DNA of 64,000 nucleotides from Candidatus Flexifilum affinis (GTDB lineage: Bacteria > Chloroflexota > Anaerolineae > Aggregatilineales > Phototrophicaceae), in NCBI GenBank assembly GCA_016713325.1, contig JADJPJ010000017.1:1-64000 (forward strand), in the 5' to 3' direction. The first letter of the stretch is position 1. The number at the start of each line of letters is the position of its first letter. Below, in pieces: positions 37,490 through 48,847 of the stretch. The notes under the pieces are model-generated. The model was given only the letters and a program-made list of their open reading frames with translations. It did no database searches and had not been told where the DNA came from. Made by a program: the position numbers and the translations under genes.

Positions 37490-39214
37490 ATGTCGACGAG
37501 AAAGACCAAGGCCATGACCCGAAAAAGCATCATTGACCACTATCGCCAGAACCCATCCGTGAGCGTGCTGATCATCGGCGCCGGCATCAACGGCATCGGC
37601 ACCTTCCGCGATCTCGCGCTGCAAGGCGTCGATGTGCTGATGGTCGACAAAGCCGATTTCTGCTCCGGCGCCAGCGCGGCGTCGTCGCGACAGGCCCACG
37701 GCGGGCTTCGCTACCTGGAACATGGGGAGTTCCGGCTGGTGCGAGAATCGCTGACGGAGCGCAACCGCCTGCTCCAGAATGCGCCTCACGCGGTGCAGTA
37801 CCAGCCGACCACCATCCCACTCTACACGATGTTTTCGGGCATCCTCAATGCCCCCCTGAAGTTCGCCGGCCTGCTCAAGCGGCCCAGCGAGCGCGGCTAC
37901 GTCGTCGTCAAGCTTGGCATGATGCTTTACGACTGGTTCACTCGCAGCAACCGCAAGACCCCGACGCACAGGATGCTCAATCGAGAGGAAGCTCTCAGGA
38001 AGCACCCCAAGCTGAACCCGGCGGTCATCGGCGCGGCCACCTACTATGACTGCCAGATGCCCCAGGCCGAGCGCATCGGCGTCGAGATCACCCTGGACGC
38101 CGAAGCCGAGTCGCCCAACGCGCATGCTCTGAACTATTGCAGCATCGTCGACGGCGCGGTCGATACGGTCGAGCTGCGCGACGAGATCAGCGGAGAAACC
38201 TTCGACGTAAAACCGAAGCTGGTGATCAACGCCGGCGGCGCCTGGATCGACTTCGTCAACCGCAAGATGAACAAGCCGACACGCTTCATCGGGGGCACTA
38301 AGGGGTCGCACATCGTCGTCGATCATCCGGAGCTGGCCCGCGTCATCGACGGAAGCTGCATCTTCTTCGAGAACACGGACGGCCGCCTGGCGATCTTCAT
38401 GCCCTTCTACGACAAGGTAATTATCGGCGCCACCGACATTCGCACCGACGAGCCGGATCAGGCCGTGTGCGACGAGGACGAGATCGCCTACTTCCTCCAG
38501 TTCGCCGATCGCGTGCTGCCGGGCATCAAGGTCACCCGCGACCAGATCGTTTTCCACTTCTGCGGCGTGCGCCCGCTCCCGGCCAGTGACGTGGAATTCG
38601 CCGGGCTGGTCAGCCGCGACCACAGCATCCGCGTCACCGAGCCGGACAGCCAGATTCGCTTCCCGGTCTACTCGCTGGTCGGCGGCAAATGGACGACCTT
38701 CCGCGCCTTTGCCGAGCAGACCACCGACAAGGCGCTGGCTTTCCTGGGGCGCGCCCGCCAGGGATCGACCGACGATCTGCGCATTGGCGGCGGCCGCGAT
38801 TACCCCGCCACCGCGGAGGCGCAGTCGGCGTGGATTGAGGGGGTTGCAGGCACGACTGGCGTCCCGGCGGATCGCGTGAAGGCGCTGTTCGAGCGCTACG
38901 GCACCCGCGCCGAGCAGGTCGCCCGATATATGTCCCAGGGAAGCGACACGCCGCTCAAGGGCCTGGAGGCCTACAGCCTCCGCGAGATCATGTTTCTGGC
39001 CGAGAACGAGAAGGTCGAGCATATCGACGATCTGCTCCTGCGCCGCTCGGTCATTGCCATGCAGGGTCTGCTGAACGGGGAAGGGCTGCGCAGCGTCGCC
39101 CAGGCCATCGGGCAGGCGCTCGGCTGGTCGGCGGAAACGACTCAGGCCGAAATCGACCGGGTGTTCACCCTCCTCACCACGCGCAACGGTGTCCCGGCCG
39201 CGCGTATTCGCTAA
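37490..39214 (+). CDS. glpD: FAD-dependent glycerol-3-phosphate dehydrogenase family (GlpD/EryB-like)
   Basis: A 574-residue flavoprotein that oxidises glycerol-3-phosphate or a related polyol phosphate and passes electrons to quinone at the membrane. The FAD fold is VLIIGAGINGIGTFRDLAL near residue 25, followed by GASAASSRQAHGGLRYLE. The C-terminal GlpD cap domain is complete. Erythritol-4-phosphate dehydrogenase EryB belongs to the same family and cannot be excluded, given the neighbours. ATG 37490 is used; ATG 37514 (MTRKSII) is an alternative with AAGG before it. A perfect terminator follows. Confidence 0.88.
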   Translation: MSTRKTKAMTRKSIIDHYRQNPSVSVLIIGAGINGIGTFRDLALQGVDVLMVDKADFCSGASAASSRQAHGGLRYLEHGEFRLVRESLTERNRLLQNAPHAVQYQPTTIPLYTMFSGILNAPLKFAGLLKRPSERGYVVVKLGMMLYDWFTRSNRKTPTHRMLNREEALRKHPKLNPAVIGAATYYDCQMPQAERIGVEITLDAEAESPNAHALNYCSIVDGAVDTVELRDEISGETFDVKPKLVINAGGAWIDFVNRKMNKPTRFIGGTKGSHIVVDHPELARVIDGSCIFFENTDGRLAIFMPFYDKVIIGATDIRTDEPDQAVCDEDEIAYFLQFADRVLPGIKVTRDQIVFHFCGVRPLPASDVEFAGLVSRDHSIRVTEPDSQIRFPVYSLVGGKWTTFRAFAEQTTDKALAFLGRARQGSTDDLRIGGGRDYPATAEAQSAWIEGVAGTTGVPADRVKALFERYGTRAEQVARYMSQGSDTPLKGLEAYSLREIMFLAENEKVEHIDDLLLRRSVIAMQGLLNGEGLRSVAQAIGQALGWSAETTQAEIDRVFTLLTTRNGVPAARIR

Positions 39215-39216
39215 AC

Positions 39217-39252
39217 GAACCAGCCGGATCGCGATGGCGGTCCGGCTGGTTC
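39217..39252. terminator. Bidirectional terminator hairpin
   Basis: GAACCAGCCGGA (39217-39228) pairs perfectly with TCCGGCTGGTTC (39241-39252) around a 12-base loop, in the 75-base gap between two convergent genes. Confidence 0.75.
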
Positions 39253-39289
39253 TGTCCTTGGAGGGAAGCTGTCAGAGGCGTTTGCCCAG

Positions 39290-40540
39290 TCATCCCAGCG
39301 GTACGTCGAGCACGCGACTGAGCTTGAGGACGGTGAAGCGGTTGCGCAGGTAGTGCCCATACTCGAAGCCGGGCTGAACTTCGTCGGCGTCGAGCTTGAG
39401 CGCCGTCCAACTGGTGGGCGTGCCGGCCTTGTCCAGCGAGGCCTTGATCGCCTCCGGTGGCGGCACATGCGCGGCGACATCCTGGATGTCCTCCCAGTGG
39501 TCGGCGATGCGATGTTTGAGCTGCTCGAAGTCGTCCTCGCCCAGGTCGAGAAAAGCGCCGTGGTCTTTGGCGATATCGTCGGCCAAATCGCCGTACCCCT
39601 GGCGAATTCGGGCGATCTCCGCTTCACGGCCTGGCAGTGTCGCACTTTCCAGACGATCCATCACTTCGCTCCGGCTCAGGCTGCGAATGCGGGCGTACTG
39701 CTCGGCCACCAGTGTCAGGGCGTACCCCACCTGAGCACCATGCAGCGGCGTCTCACGCCCTTCCTTCAGGCGCTTCATCTCCCAGAAGTGCGAGGCGTGA
39801 TGCTCTGCACCGGAAGCTGGGCGCGAAGTGCCAAAATCGAGCATACACAGGCCGGACTCGATCAGACCGTCCATCAGCGCGCGAACGCCTTCTTCCGAAG
39901 CCTGGCCGATGCTCTCCGCGTACTTCTCGACGCTCTCGATGGCCGCCTGGGAACGCCGGGCGATGTCGACATCGTAGGGTTCATCCCACAGGATGCTGCC
40001 GAGTCGCCAATCGGCCAGCGACGTGACCTTGCCGATCATGTCGCCATAGCCGGCGGCGATCAGCCGGTGCGGCGCCTGCCTGAGCGTGTCCAGGTCGGCG
40101 AAGACGGCGAGCGGCGCCTGGCACAGGAGGGTCGTCTTGACTCCGGCCAGGATGATCGGCGCGCCAATCGAAGTGAAGCCGTCCACCGAGGGCGCGGTCG
40201 GCATGCCGATGAAAGAGCGCCCAGTACGGTGACTGGAGAAGCGCGTGATATCGGTGATCGTACCGGAGCCGACAGCGATGAATGTACACTCGCCCAGGGG
40301 CGCCTGGATCAGAACCTGGACCACCTGGTGTTCGTCGGCGTGAATGTGATCGCCTTCGAGGACGATGGTCGTCAGATCGCAGCCCTGCGCTTTCAGCGCG
40401 GCCGCAACTCGCTCACCCAGCGCTGGAAAGGTGTGGGTATCCGCCACCAGAGCGAAGCGATGCAGGTTGTGCGTGTCGATATAGGCGAGGAGCTGTCCGA
40501 TGGCATCCTTGCCGACGTAGATGGGATCGATTATTGGCAT
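39290..40540 (-). CDS. araM: sn-Glycerol-1-phosphate dehydrogenase (AraM/EgsA family)
   Basis: A 416-residue iron-containing-ADH-fold enzyme of the G1PDH family, which interconverts dihydroxyacetone phosphate and sn-glycerol-1-phosphate with NAD(P)H. Nucleotide loop GSGTITDITRF at about 91-101, then TAPSVDGF. Metal ligands are Asp167 in GYGDMIGK, a His in EHHASHFWE (247-251) and His267 in PLHGAQVG. G1P is the archaeal lipid backbone; bacterial AraM serves in Bacillus. It is the last gene of the leftward polyol operon, 27 bases after an FGGY kinase. Here a catabolic role on another polyol phosphate is also possible. Confidence 0.88.
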   Translation of the reverse strand: MPIIDPIYVGKDAIGQLLAYIDTHNLHRFALVADTHTFPALGERVAAALKAQGCDLTTIVLEGDHIHADEHQVVQVLIQAPLGECTFIAVGSGTITDITRFSSHRTGRSFIGMPTAPSVDGFTSIGAPIILAGVKTTLLCQAPLAVFADLDTLRQAPHRLIAAGYGDMIGKVTSLADWRLGSILWDEPYDVDIARRSQAAIESVEKYAESIGQASEEGVRALMDGLIESGLCMLDFGTSRPASGAEHHASHFWEMKRLKEGRETPLHGAQVGYALTLVAEQYARIRSLSRSEVMDRLESATLPGREAEIARIRQGYGDLADDIAKDHGAFLDLGEDDFEQLKHRIADHWEDIQDVAAHVPPPEAIKASLDKAGTPTSWTALKLDADEVQPGFEYGHYLRNRFTVLKLSRVLDVPLG

Positions 40541-40567
40541 GAATGTGCCCCCTCACTGAGGCGCAGG

Positions 40568-42103
40568 TCAACTGGCGGTCGAATGCCGGGTGACGTTGTG
40601 CATAACGGTCTTGAGCTGCTGATACGTCTGACGGTACTGGTCGACGTAGAACTGATACTGCTGGTGGCGCTCCGGGTCAGGCAGATATTCGCCCGTGACG
40701 CGGGTCATCTTGCGGGAGGCTTCAGGCAACGTCGGAAACCAGCCCGCCCCGACCGCTGCCGCGACCGCCGTCCCCAACAGAGACGCCTCGGGCACACGGG
40801 TTAAAACGATCGGCTGCCCGATGACGTCGGCGTAAATCTGCATGAAGAGCTTGCTGTGTGTCGCGCCGCCGCAGGCGATCACCCGTGAGATGGCGCACTT
40901 CTGGGAAGCGAAGGTGTCGAGGATATCCTTTGTCCCGTAGGCGATGCCTTCCATGATGGCCCGGAAGACATGCGCCCGGCTAGCCTGCAAGGATAACCCA
41001 AGAACGACGCCGCGCGCCAGCGAATCGGTGTGCGGTGTGCGGTTGCCCTGGAAATAGTCCAGAACGATCAGCCCATCCGAGCCGACGCCGATCTGGCTGG
41101 CTTCTTCGTCGAGAACCTTGTACGGCGAAATGCCGGTACGAGCAGCCTGTTCAACCAGATCGTGCGCGAAATTCCGCTTGAACCAGTTGAGGATCGAGCC
41201 GGTCGACACCCGCCCACCTTCGATCAGGTTGAGGCCGGGGACGACGGCATCGGGGAAGCTGCCGAAGATGCCAGGGAAATGCACCTCTTCCGCGGTCAGA
41301 CCGGAGAGCACATTCGACGACCCCATCACCATGCCCAGATCGCCTGGTTCGACCACCCCCAGCCCGAGCAGGCCGATAAAGGCGTCACCGCCACCCTGCG
41401 CTACAGGGATACCCACCGGCAAACCGAGTCGCCAGGCTGCCGCCTGCGCAAGCGGACCCACCGGCTCGCCTATGCGCAGGATATCGGGCGGGAACTTACG
41501 CTCAATCCCGCCGAGACCAATCGTTTCGTAGAAATCCAGCGGCCAGCCGCCGCTGGGTGTGTGGTAGTACCAGCGCTGAGCGATCGTGTTGATGTTGAGG
41601 GCGATGCGGCCGGTAAGCTTGTAAATCAGCCAGTCGGTCGACTCCAGGATGTAGTCCGCCTCCTGGTAGGTCTCCGGCTCGTGTTCCTTGAGCCAGAGCA
41701 TCTTGGCGGGCATCCATTCCGCGCTCACGCCGGTCAGACTGTAGCGCAGGGCGTCGTGGCCGGTGTGGAAGATGCGCTGGGCCTGTTCGGTGGCGCGCAC
41801 GTCCATCCACAGGAGCGCACGGCGCAAGGCTTCGCCATTGGCCTTGATCGGCAGAAGCGTGCAGGTCGTCCCATCGACGCTCAGCCCTACGACCGATTCT
41901 GGCGAGACGGCGGCGCGCTTCAGGCACTCCTGCACGGCGCCAACCAGACCATCCCACCAGTCATCCGGGTCCTGTTCGGCCCATCCCGGCTTCGGGAAAT
42001 ACGTGGGATAGTTCTGCGACGCGGAGGCGATCAGATTGCCTTCGACATCGAAGAGGCCGGCCTTGATCGCCTCCGTCCCTGAATCGATACCCATTACGTA
42101 CAT
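40568..42103 (-). CDS. FGGY carbohydrate kinase, second copy
   Basis: A 511-residue sugar/polyol kinase. Phosphate loop GIDSGTEAIKAG, substrate region PGWAEQDPDDWW and GLSVDGTTCTLLPI (as in ribulokinase-like FGGY enzymes, not the xylulokinase GQMHG), GGGDAFIGLLG, and VMGSSNVLSG at the adenosine site. The C-terminal part GEYLPDPERHQQYQFY is intact here, unlike the kinase at 35836. It follows the ABC ATPase and precedes G1PDH in the same operon. Substrate likely a ketose or polyol brought in by the transporter. Confidence 0.87.
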   Translation of the reverse strand: MYVMGIDSGTEAIKAGLFDVEGNLIASASQNYPTYFPKPGWAEQDPDDWWDGLVGAVQECLKRAAVSPESVVGLSVDGTTCTLLPIKANGEALRRALLWMDVRATEQAQRIFHTGHDALRYSLTGVSAEWMPAKMLWLKEHEPETYQEADYILESTDWLIYKLTGRIALNINTIAQRWYYHTPSGGWPLDFYETIGLGGIERKFPPDILRIGEPVGPLAQAAAWRLGLPVGIPVAQGGGDAFIGLLGLGVVEPGDLGMVMGSSNVLSGLTAEEVHFPGIFGSFPDAVVPGLNLIEGGRVSTGSILNWFKRNFAHDLVEQAARTGISPYKVLDEEASQIGVGSDGLIVLDYFQGNRTPHTDSLARGVVLGLSLQASRAHVFRAIMEGIAYGTKDILDTFASQKCAISRVIACGGATHSKLFMQIYADVIGQPIVLTRVPEASLLGTAVAAAVGAGWFPTLPEASRKMTRVTGEYLPDPERHQQYQFYVDQYRQTYQQLKTVMHNVTRHSTAS

Positions 42104-42151
42104 GGTGAAGTCTCGCTGCGCTGGCCTCGTCGAATGGCTGTGCCGTCCGTG

Positions 42152-42172
42152 TCAAAAGCGCTACGCTTTTGA
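42152..42172 (-). other. Perfect hairpin between ATPase and kinase genes
   Basis: TCAAAAGCG pairs with CGCTTTTGA around three bases (42152-42160 with 42164-42172). It lies in the 79-base gap of the leftward operon and may cause partial termination or mark a processing site separating transporter from enzyme expression. Confidence 0.6.
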
Positions 42173-42182
42173 GCGCTATGCC

Positions 42183-43289
42183 CTAAAGCGCCACGCCAGT
42201 GTCCGCATTGAACAGATGAATGCGGTTGGTGCGGAGCTGCAGCCAGACCTTCTGCGCCGGGCTGTACTGCTGCGCGGGCGGGGTGACCACCAGCATGTCA
42301 TTCGGGCCGACCTTGGCGGCAAGCTGACCTTCCTCGCCCAGTTCCTCGAAGGTGAAGACGCTTCCTTCAAGCTCGGCCACGCCGTTTCCGGACGCCGATT
42401 TGGCGGCAATGACGTCGATCGGGCGGACGCCCAGCTTGACCTGCTTCAGATTCTTACTGCTCTCCAGCTTGCGGCCCAGTTCGTCGGGAAGACGGACCTT
42501 GAAGCTGCCATCGCTGGCTCGCAGCATAGTCCTTCCGTCTTCGCTGGTGGGCTGCCCGAGCAGGAAGTTCATCGGCGGCTCGCCTATGAAACCGGCCACG
42601 AATTCGTTGACCGGGTGGTTGTAGATTTCCTCAAAGGTGCCGACCTGCTGGAGCACGCCGAAGTTCATCACCGCGACGCGCTCGGCCATGGCCACCGCCT
42701 CAAGCTGGTCGTGCGTGACCAGTACGGTGGTGCGTCCGGTGCGCGCGTGCAGGCGCTTCAGTTCCACGCGCATGTGCGCCCGCAGCGCCGCATCAAGGTG
42801 CGACAGCGGCTCGTCCATCAGGAAGACGTCCGGGTCGCGCACCAGCGCCCGCGCCAGGGAGATGCGCTGCTTCTGGCCGCCGCCCAGTTCGGCCGGCTTG
42901 CGCTTGAGGATGTCGCTGATCTCCAGCATGTTGGCGACTTCCAGCACACGCCGCTCGACCTCTTTGGCCTCGATACGGCGGGCGCGCAGGCAGAACGCAA
43001 TATTGTCGAAGACGGTCAGCGGCGGGTAGAGCGCATAGCTCTCAAATGCCAGCGCGGCATTACGCTGGTTGGGTTCGAGATCGTTCATCCGCCGGTTGCC
43101 GATGAACAAATCGCCCTTGGTGATGCTTTCCAGGCCGACGATCATGCGCAAGGTGGAGGTTTTGCCGCACCCGGACGGCCCCAACAACGCCAGGAACTCC
43201 CCGTTCCTGATCGTCAGGTTGAGGTCAATCACCGCTTCGACACCGCCCTTGTAGGTCTTATAGATATGTTCTAATCGAACTTCTGCCAT
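42183..43289 (-). CDS. CUT1 sugar/polyol ABC ATPase (GlpT/UgpC-like)
   Basis: A 368-residue MalK-type ATPase with a C-terminal OB/TOBE regulatory domain. Walker A GPSGCGKTS, signature LGGGQKQRISL, Walker B VFLMDEPLSHLD and switch LVTHD. The usual Q-loop segment FQSYALYP reads FESYALYP, so Gln is replaced by Glu. It lies 10 bases from a second, clearly different ATPase with the same change. A two-ATPase arrangement is the hallmark of the rhizobial glycerol importer GlpSTPQV, so the two probably work as a heterodimer. Confidence 0.88.
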   Translation of the reverse strand: MAEVRLEHIYKTYKGGVEAVIDLNLTIRNGEFLALLGPSGCGKTSTLRMIVGLESITKGDLFIGNRRMNDLEPNQRNAALAFESYALYPPLTVFDNIAFCLRARRIEAKEVERRVLEVANMLEISDILKRKPAELGGGQKQRISLARALVRDPDVFLMDEPLSHLDAALRAHMRVELKRLHARTGRTTVLVTHDQLEAVAMAERVAVMNFGVLQQVGTFEEIYNHPVNEFVAGFIGEPPMNFLLGQPTSEDGRTMLRASDGSFKVRLPDELGRKLESSKNLKQVKLGVRPIDVIAAKSASGNGVAELEGSVFTFEELGEEGQLAAKVGPNDMLVVTPPAQQYSPAQKVWLQLRTNRIHLFNADTGVAL

Positions 43290-43299
43290 GTTCGGTGCC

Positions 43300-44409
43300 T
43301 TAGTTACTCAAGATATTCTTGTCGGTCTGCGGGTTGAAAATGGAAATGCCATCGTTCTCGATGAACAACGTCACCGGCTCATCGATCTTGTAGTCATGGT
43401 CGATCGGCGTGAGCACATCCAGCTTGTGACTGCCCACCGTGGCCGTCAGGACACCCTTGGTACCCAGCCGCTCGTAGACGTACACGGAACCCGAGCAGCT
43501 ATTGACCGCTGGATTTTCCTTGTGCACGTGCAGGTGCATGGGACGCAGTCCCAGAACAACCGTCTTGTAATTGCCGTGGGTCAGCGCGTCGCTCAGGCGC
43601 TGTGGGACGTCCACGCGAATGGAGCCGTCGGTGCTGACGAGCTGAAGGCTGCCATTGACGCTCTGCGGGCTGCATTCGATCAGATTGATCTGCGGGTGGC
43701 CGAGGATCTTGGCCACAAACGTATTTCCGGGGTTGGCGAAGACCTCCGACGGGGTACCGATCTGCTGGATCTCGCCCTTGTTCAGCACCACCAGTCGGTC
43801 GCCCAGCGACAGGGCTTCAAGATAGTCGTGCGTGACGTAGATCGTCGTCGCCTTGATGACCGATTCCAGCGCCTTGAACTCCTGGCGCATGCGATGGCGC
43901 AGCTTGGCGTCCAGGTGGGAGATCGGTTCGTCGAGCAGCAGAACGCTCGGATCACGAACGAGTGCGCGCCCCAGGGCCACGCGCTGCTTCTGGCCGTTGG
44001 ACAGATTTTGCGGCAGGCGGTCGAGGAGTGCACCCATGTTGAGCGTCTCGGCCACCGACGTGACTCGGTGGTCAATTTCAGTCTGAGAGAATGTCCGGCC
44101 CGGCGCCTTCAGCGGGAATGCGAGGTTCTGGGCGACAGTCAGGTGCGGATAAAGCGCGTAGCTCTCGAACGCCATAGCCACGTTACGCTTGTGCGGTTCG
44201 ATGGCATTCATCAACTGGCCGTCGATGAACACCTTGCCCATCGTCGGCGTCTCGACTCCGGCGATCAGCTTCAGCATCGTCGTCTTGCCGGCGCCGGAAG
44301 GCCCGAGCACGACCAGGAACTCGCCGTCGGAGACATCCAGGTTCATATGGTTGACGGCGCGGACTTTGCCGAAATCTTTGGTGAGGTTTTGCAGGACCAG
44401 TCTCGACAT
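43300..44409 (-). CDS. CUT1 sugar/polyol ABC ATPase (GlpS-like)
   Basis: A 369-residue MalK-type ATPase. Walker A GPSGAGKTT, signature LSNGQKQRVAL (Asn replacing the second residue's Gly of LSGGQ), Walker B VLLLDEPISHLD and switch YVTHD. The Q-loop reads FESYALYP, with Glu for the usual Gln. A TOBE domain closes the protein. It begins 5 bases after the permease gene and pairs with the ATPase that follows. Confidence 0.88.
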   Translation of the reverse strand: MSRLVLQNLTKDFGKVRAVNHMNLDVSDGEFLVVLGPSGAGKTTMLKLIAGVETPTMGKVFIDGQLMNAIEPHKRNVAMAFESYALYPHLTVAQNLAFPLKAPGRTFSQTEIDHRVTSVAETLNMGALLDRLPQNLSNGQKQRVALGRALVRDPSVLLLDEPISHLDAKLRHRMRQEFKALESVIKATTIYVTHDYLEALSLGDRLVVLNKGEIQQIGTPSEVFANPGNTFVAKILGHPQINLIECSPQSVNGSLQLVSTDGSIRVDVPQRLSDALTHGNYKTVVLGLRPMHLHVHKENPAVNSCSGSVYVYERLGTKGVLTATVGSHKLDVLTPIDHDYKIDEPVTLFIENDGISIFNPQTDKNILSN

Positions 44410-44414
44410 GATGG

Positions 44415-45275
44415 TTACCCTTTGACCGCGCCAAAGCTCAGACCGCGAATCAGGTAGCGCTGGATGCTCAGGGCGAGAATGATCTGTGGCAGGGATGAAA
44501 CCACCGAAGCCGCCGCCATACGATTGAAGAACGACTGCGCCGAAGAGATGTAACCCAGCGCCGACACCGTGACGGTCTGCACGTTCGAAGCGCCGAGCAC
44601 CAGCGGGAAGATGAAGTTATTCCAGGCGAACACGAAGGCCAGCAGCGCTGCCGCGGCCAGACCGGGACGAACGAGCGGCAGCAGGATCTTCCAGAAGATC
44701 TGATACCAGGGGTAGCCATCGATCATCGCCGCCTGCTCGATATCGGGGGAGATGTCTTCGAAGTAGCTGCGCAGCACCCAGATGAGCATTGGTAAGGTGA
44801 CGAGCTGGTATACCCAAATGATCCCGAAATAGGTGTCATATAACCCTAACTGCCGATATATCAGCGAGAGTGGGATGATCACCACCAGTTCTGGCGCGAA
44901 GCGGAACGACAGGAAGGTGAACGCCAGGTTGTCCTTGCCCTTGAAGTTGTAGCGGGCCAGCGCATACGCCGCCGGCACACCCACCGCCAGCGACACGACC
45001 ACCGCGCCCGTGCTGACAATCATGCTGTTCAGGAAGTTGCGCGGGAAGTCCTGCCGCGCCACCACGCCCGCTGCCGCCCGCGTATCGCCGAAGATGATGG
45101 CCGTGTAGTTGTCCGTCGTCGGCGTGAAGATGAACTGAGTGGTGAACAGCTCATCCGTGCTCTTCAGGGAAATCAGCACCATCCATACGATGGGAAACAG
45201 CGCAAAGACGAAGTAGATGACCAGAAATCCCTCAGAAAGAATGGCGGCCAGTCCCTTTTTCGCTCTTGAATTCAT
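44415..45275 (-). CDS. CUT1 ABC permease, MalG/GlpQ-like
   Basis: A 286-residue inner-membrane permease with six helices. The EAA coupling loop is DIEQAAMIDGYPWYQIFWKIL, the C terminus is the typical GLSFGAVKG, and the long periplasmic loop follows the first helix (VIYFVFALFPIVWMVLISLK). ATG 45275 has GAGG ahead; the longer frame to 45323 overlaps the previous permease. Part of the polyol importer. Confidence 0.88.
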   Translation of the reverse strand: MNSRAKKGLAAILSEGFLVIYFVFALFPIVWMVLISLKSTDELFTTQFIFTPTTDNYTAIIFGDTRAAAGVVARQDFPRNFLNSMIVSTGAVVVSLAVGVPAAYALARYNFKGKDNLAFTFLSFRFAPELVVIIPLSLIYRQLGLYDTYFGIIWVYQLVTLPMLIWVLRSYFEDISPDIEQAAMIDGYPWYQIFWKILLPLVRPGLAAAALLAFVFAWNNFIFPLVLGASNVQTVTVSALGYISSAQSFFNRMAAASVVSSLPQIILALSIQRYLIRGLSFGAVKG

Positions 45276-45291
45276 AATCTGATCGCCTCGC

Positions 45292-46236
<945 letters not shown>

Positions 46237-46310
46237 AACGCCTCTTTAAAAACACTGCGATTTTTGCATATTGTGACCCTGGCAGGCGCGATATGCAATC
46301 GGTTCCCGTC

Positions 46311-46347
46311 ATAAAACGTGGGGCGATGAACTGCACCGCCCCACGTT
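46311..46347 (-). terminator. Partial terminator after the binding-protein gene
   Basis: Read leftward, AACGTGGGGCG (46337-46347) pairs perfectly with its partner at 46315-46325 around 11 bases, followed by TTTTAT. It lies 20 bases past the stop, the usual place for an attenuating hairpin that keeps binding-protein mRNA more abundant than permease mRNA. Confidence 0.75.
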
Positions 46348-46366
46348 CTCTTGCTTACTGACCGTC

Positions 46367-47737
<1,371 letters not shown>

Positions 47738-47860
47738 GTTCATTTCCTTAACGTATTGGAGCATATTGGCGCTGCGACTGGCATTGGGCAACTCCCTCTT
47801 GGGCGAATGGATCTCGTGTCACACCTCCTGTATGTAATGGATTTCCTAAAAGATGCGCAC

Positions 47861-48688
47861 CTACGGCTTATAGCCGACGATGCCGGGTAGCTCACCGATA
47901 TTTTCGACAATGTACGTCGGCGGTGAGGTCATTTTTGCGACGTCTTCGCGCTTAGCGACGCCGGTCAGGGTGACGGCCGTCTGCATTCCCGTACGCTGGC
48001 CCATGAAAATGTCGGTCTCCAGCCGGTCGCCGACCATCATCACTCGCTCGGCGGGCAGTTCCAGCCGCTGAAGCGCCACCTGCATAATCAGGCTGGAAGG
48101 TTTGCCCGCCAGAAGCTCGACGGTGCGGCCGGTCATGTGCTCCAATGCGGCAATCGTGCCGCCGGCGTCCGGAATGGCACCGCCCGGCATGGGGCAAGCC
48201 TTGTCGGCGTTGGTGGCAAAGAAGCGCGCGCCCTTGAGGAGCGCCTGGTAGGCCGTATTCAGCTTGCGATAGTTCAGTGTGCGGTCGAAGGCCACGACGA
48301 CGGCATCCACACCGTGCGGCTCAATCACCTCTAGCGGGTCCTGGTCGAGGAATTCGTTGACAATCTTCAGGCCGTGCCCGCGCAGTTCGTTTTGCAGGTT
48401 CTCTTCACCGATGACGTACAGGTTGAGATCTGGCTCGGTATGAGAGAGATGGTAGCCCAACACGAAACCCGACGTGATGACGTCATCCGGCGCAGTCGGG
48501 ATGCCCAGTCCGGTCAGCTTGTGGGCGTAGTTTTCACGAGGTTCGAGGGGTTTGTTGCTGACGAAAAGGACGCGCTTACTCATCAGGCGAAGCCGCGCGA
48601 TGCCTTCAACAGCGCCGGGGAGCGCAGCTTTTCCGAGATAGACTGTACCGTCGAGATCAAAAATGAAACCGTCAACCGGAGCTTGCAT
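47861..48688 (-). CDS. HAD sugar phosphatase, NagD/AraL-like
   Basis: A 275-residue HAD phosphatase with a type C2 cap (NagD, AraL, phosphoglycolate phosphatase group). Nucleophile and acid in FIFDLDGTVYLG, motif II Ser in LFVSNKP, Lys in LAGKPS, and the Asp pair in MVGDRLETDIFMG. In Bacillus subtilis AraL stands in one operon with AraM and the AraNPQ importer, the same mixture as here. It may clear toxic sugar-phosphate overflow. ATG 48688 has GAGG; ATG 48703 lacks a site. First gene of the leftward operon. Confidence 0.87.
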   Translation of the reverse strand: MQAPVDGFIFDLDGTVYLGKAALPGAVEGIARLRLMSKRVLFVSNKPLEPRENYAHKLTGLGIPTAPDDVITSGFVLGYHLSHTEPDLNLYVIGEENLQNELRGHGLKIVNEFLDQDPLEVIEPHGVDAVVVAFDRTLNYRKLNTAYQALLKGARFFATNADKACPMPGGAIPDAGGTIAALEHMTGRTVELLAGKPSSLIMQVALQRLELPAERVMMVGDRLETDIFMGQRTGMQTAVTLTGVAKREDVAKMTSPPTYIVENIGELPGIVGYKP

Positions 48689-48780
48689 CGGCGGCCTCGA
48701 CATTCAGTAAGGACACTAAAGAGTACAGGTTTGTCAATGAACACCACGCAAAAATATTCAGGCTGAGACAGTATTTTCAT

Positions 48781-48847
48781 AAATTAGCATGTTGCTTGGC
48801 CTTTGTCAAATGCTTTTTTTGACAGAAATTTCAATGCGTGATACATT
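48781..48847. promoter_or_regulatory. Divergent promoters sharing an inverted repeat
   Basis: Leftward promoter: TTGACA at 48809-48804, 17-base gap, TAATTT at 48786-48781. Rightward promoter: TTGACA at 48819-48824, 17-base gap, TACATT at 48842-48847. The two -35 boxes are themselves the arms of TGTCAAA-N7-TTTGACA (48804-48824), which could be a binding site for the SorC-type regulator encoded to the right. The surroundings are AT-rich. A perfect TATAAT at 48948-48953 is a possible extra rightward -10 but lacks a good -35. TTTGTCAA recurs at 48729-48736. Confidence 0.65.

Noticed and set aside
37469..39022. A 517-residue leftward frame opposite the GlpD-like gene
   Set aside because: Shadow; the rightward frame has the complete FAD domain and GlpD cap.
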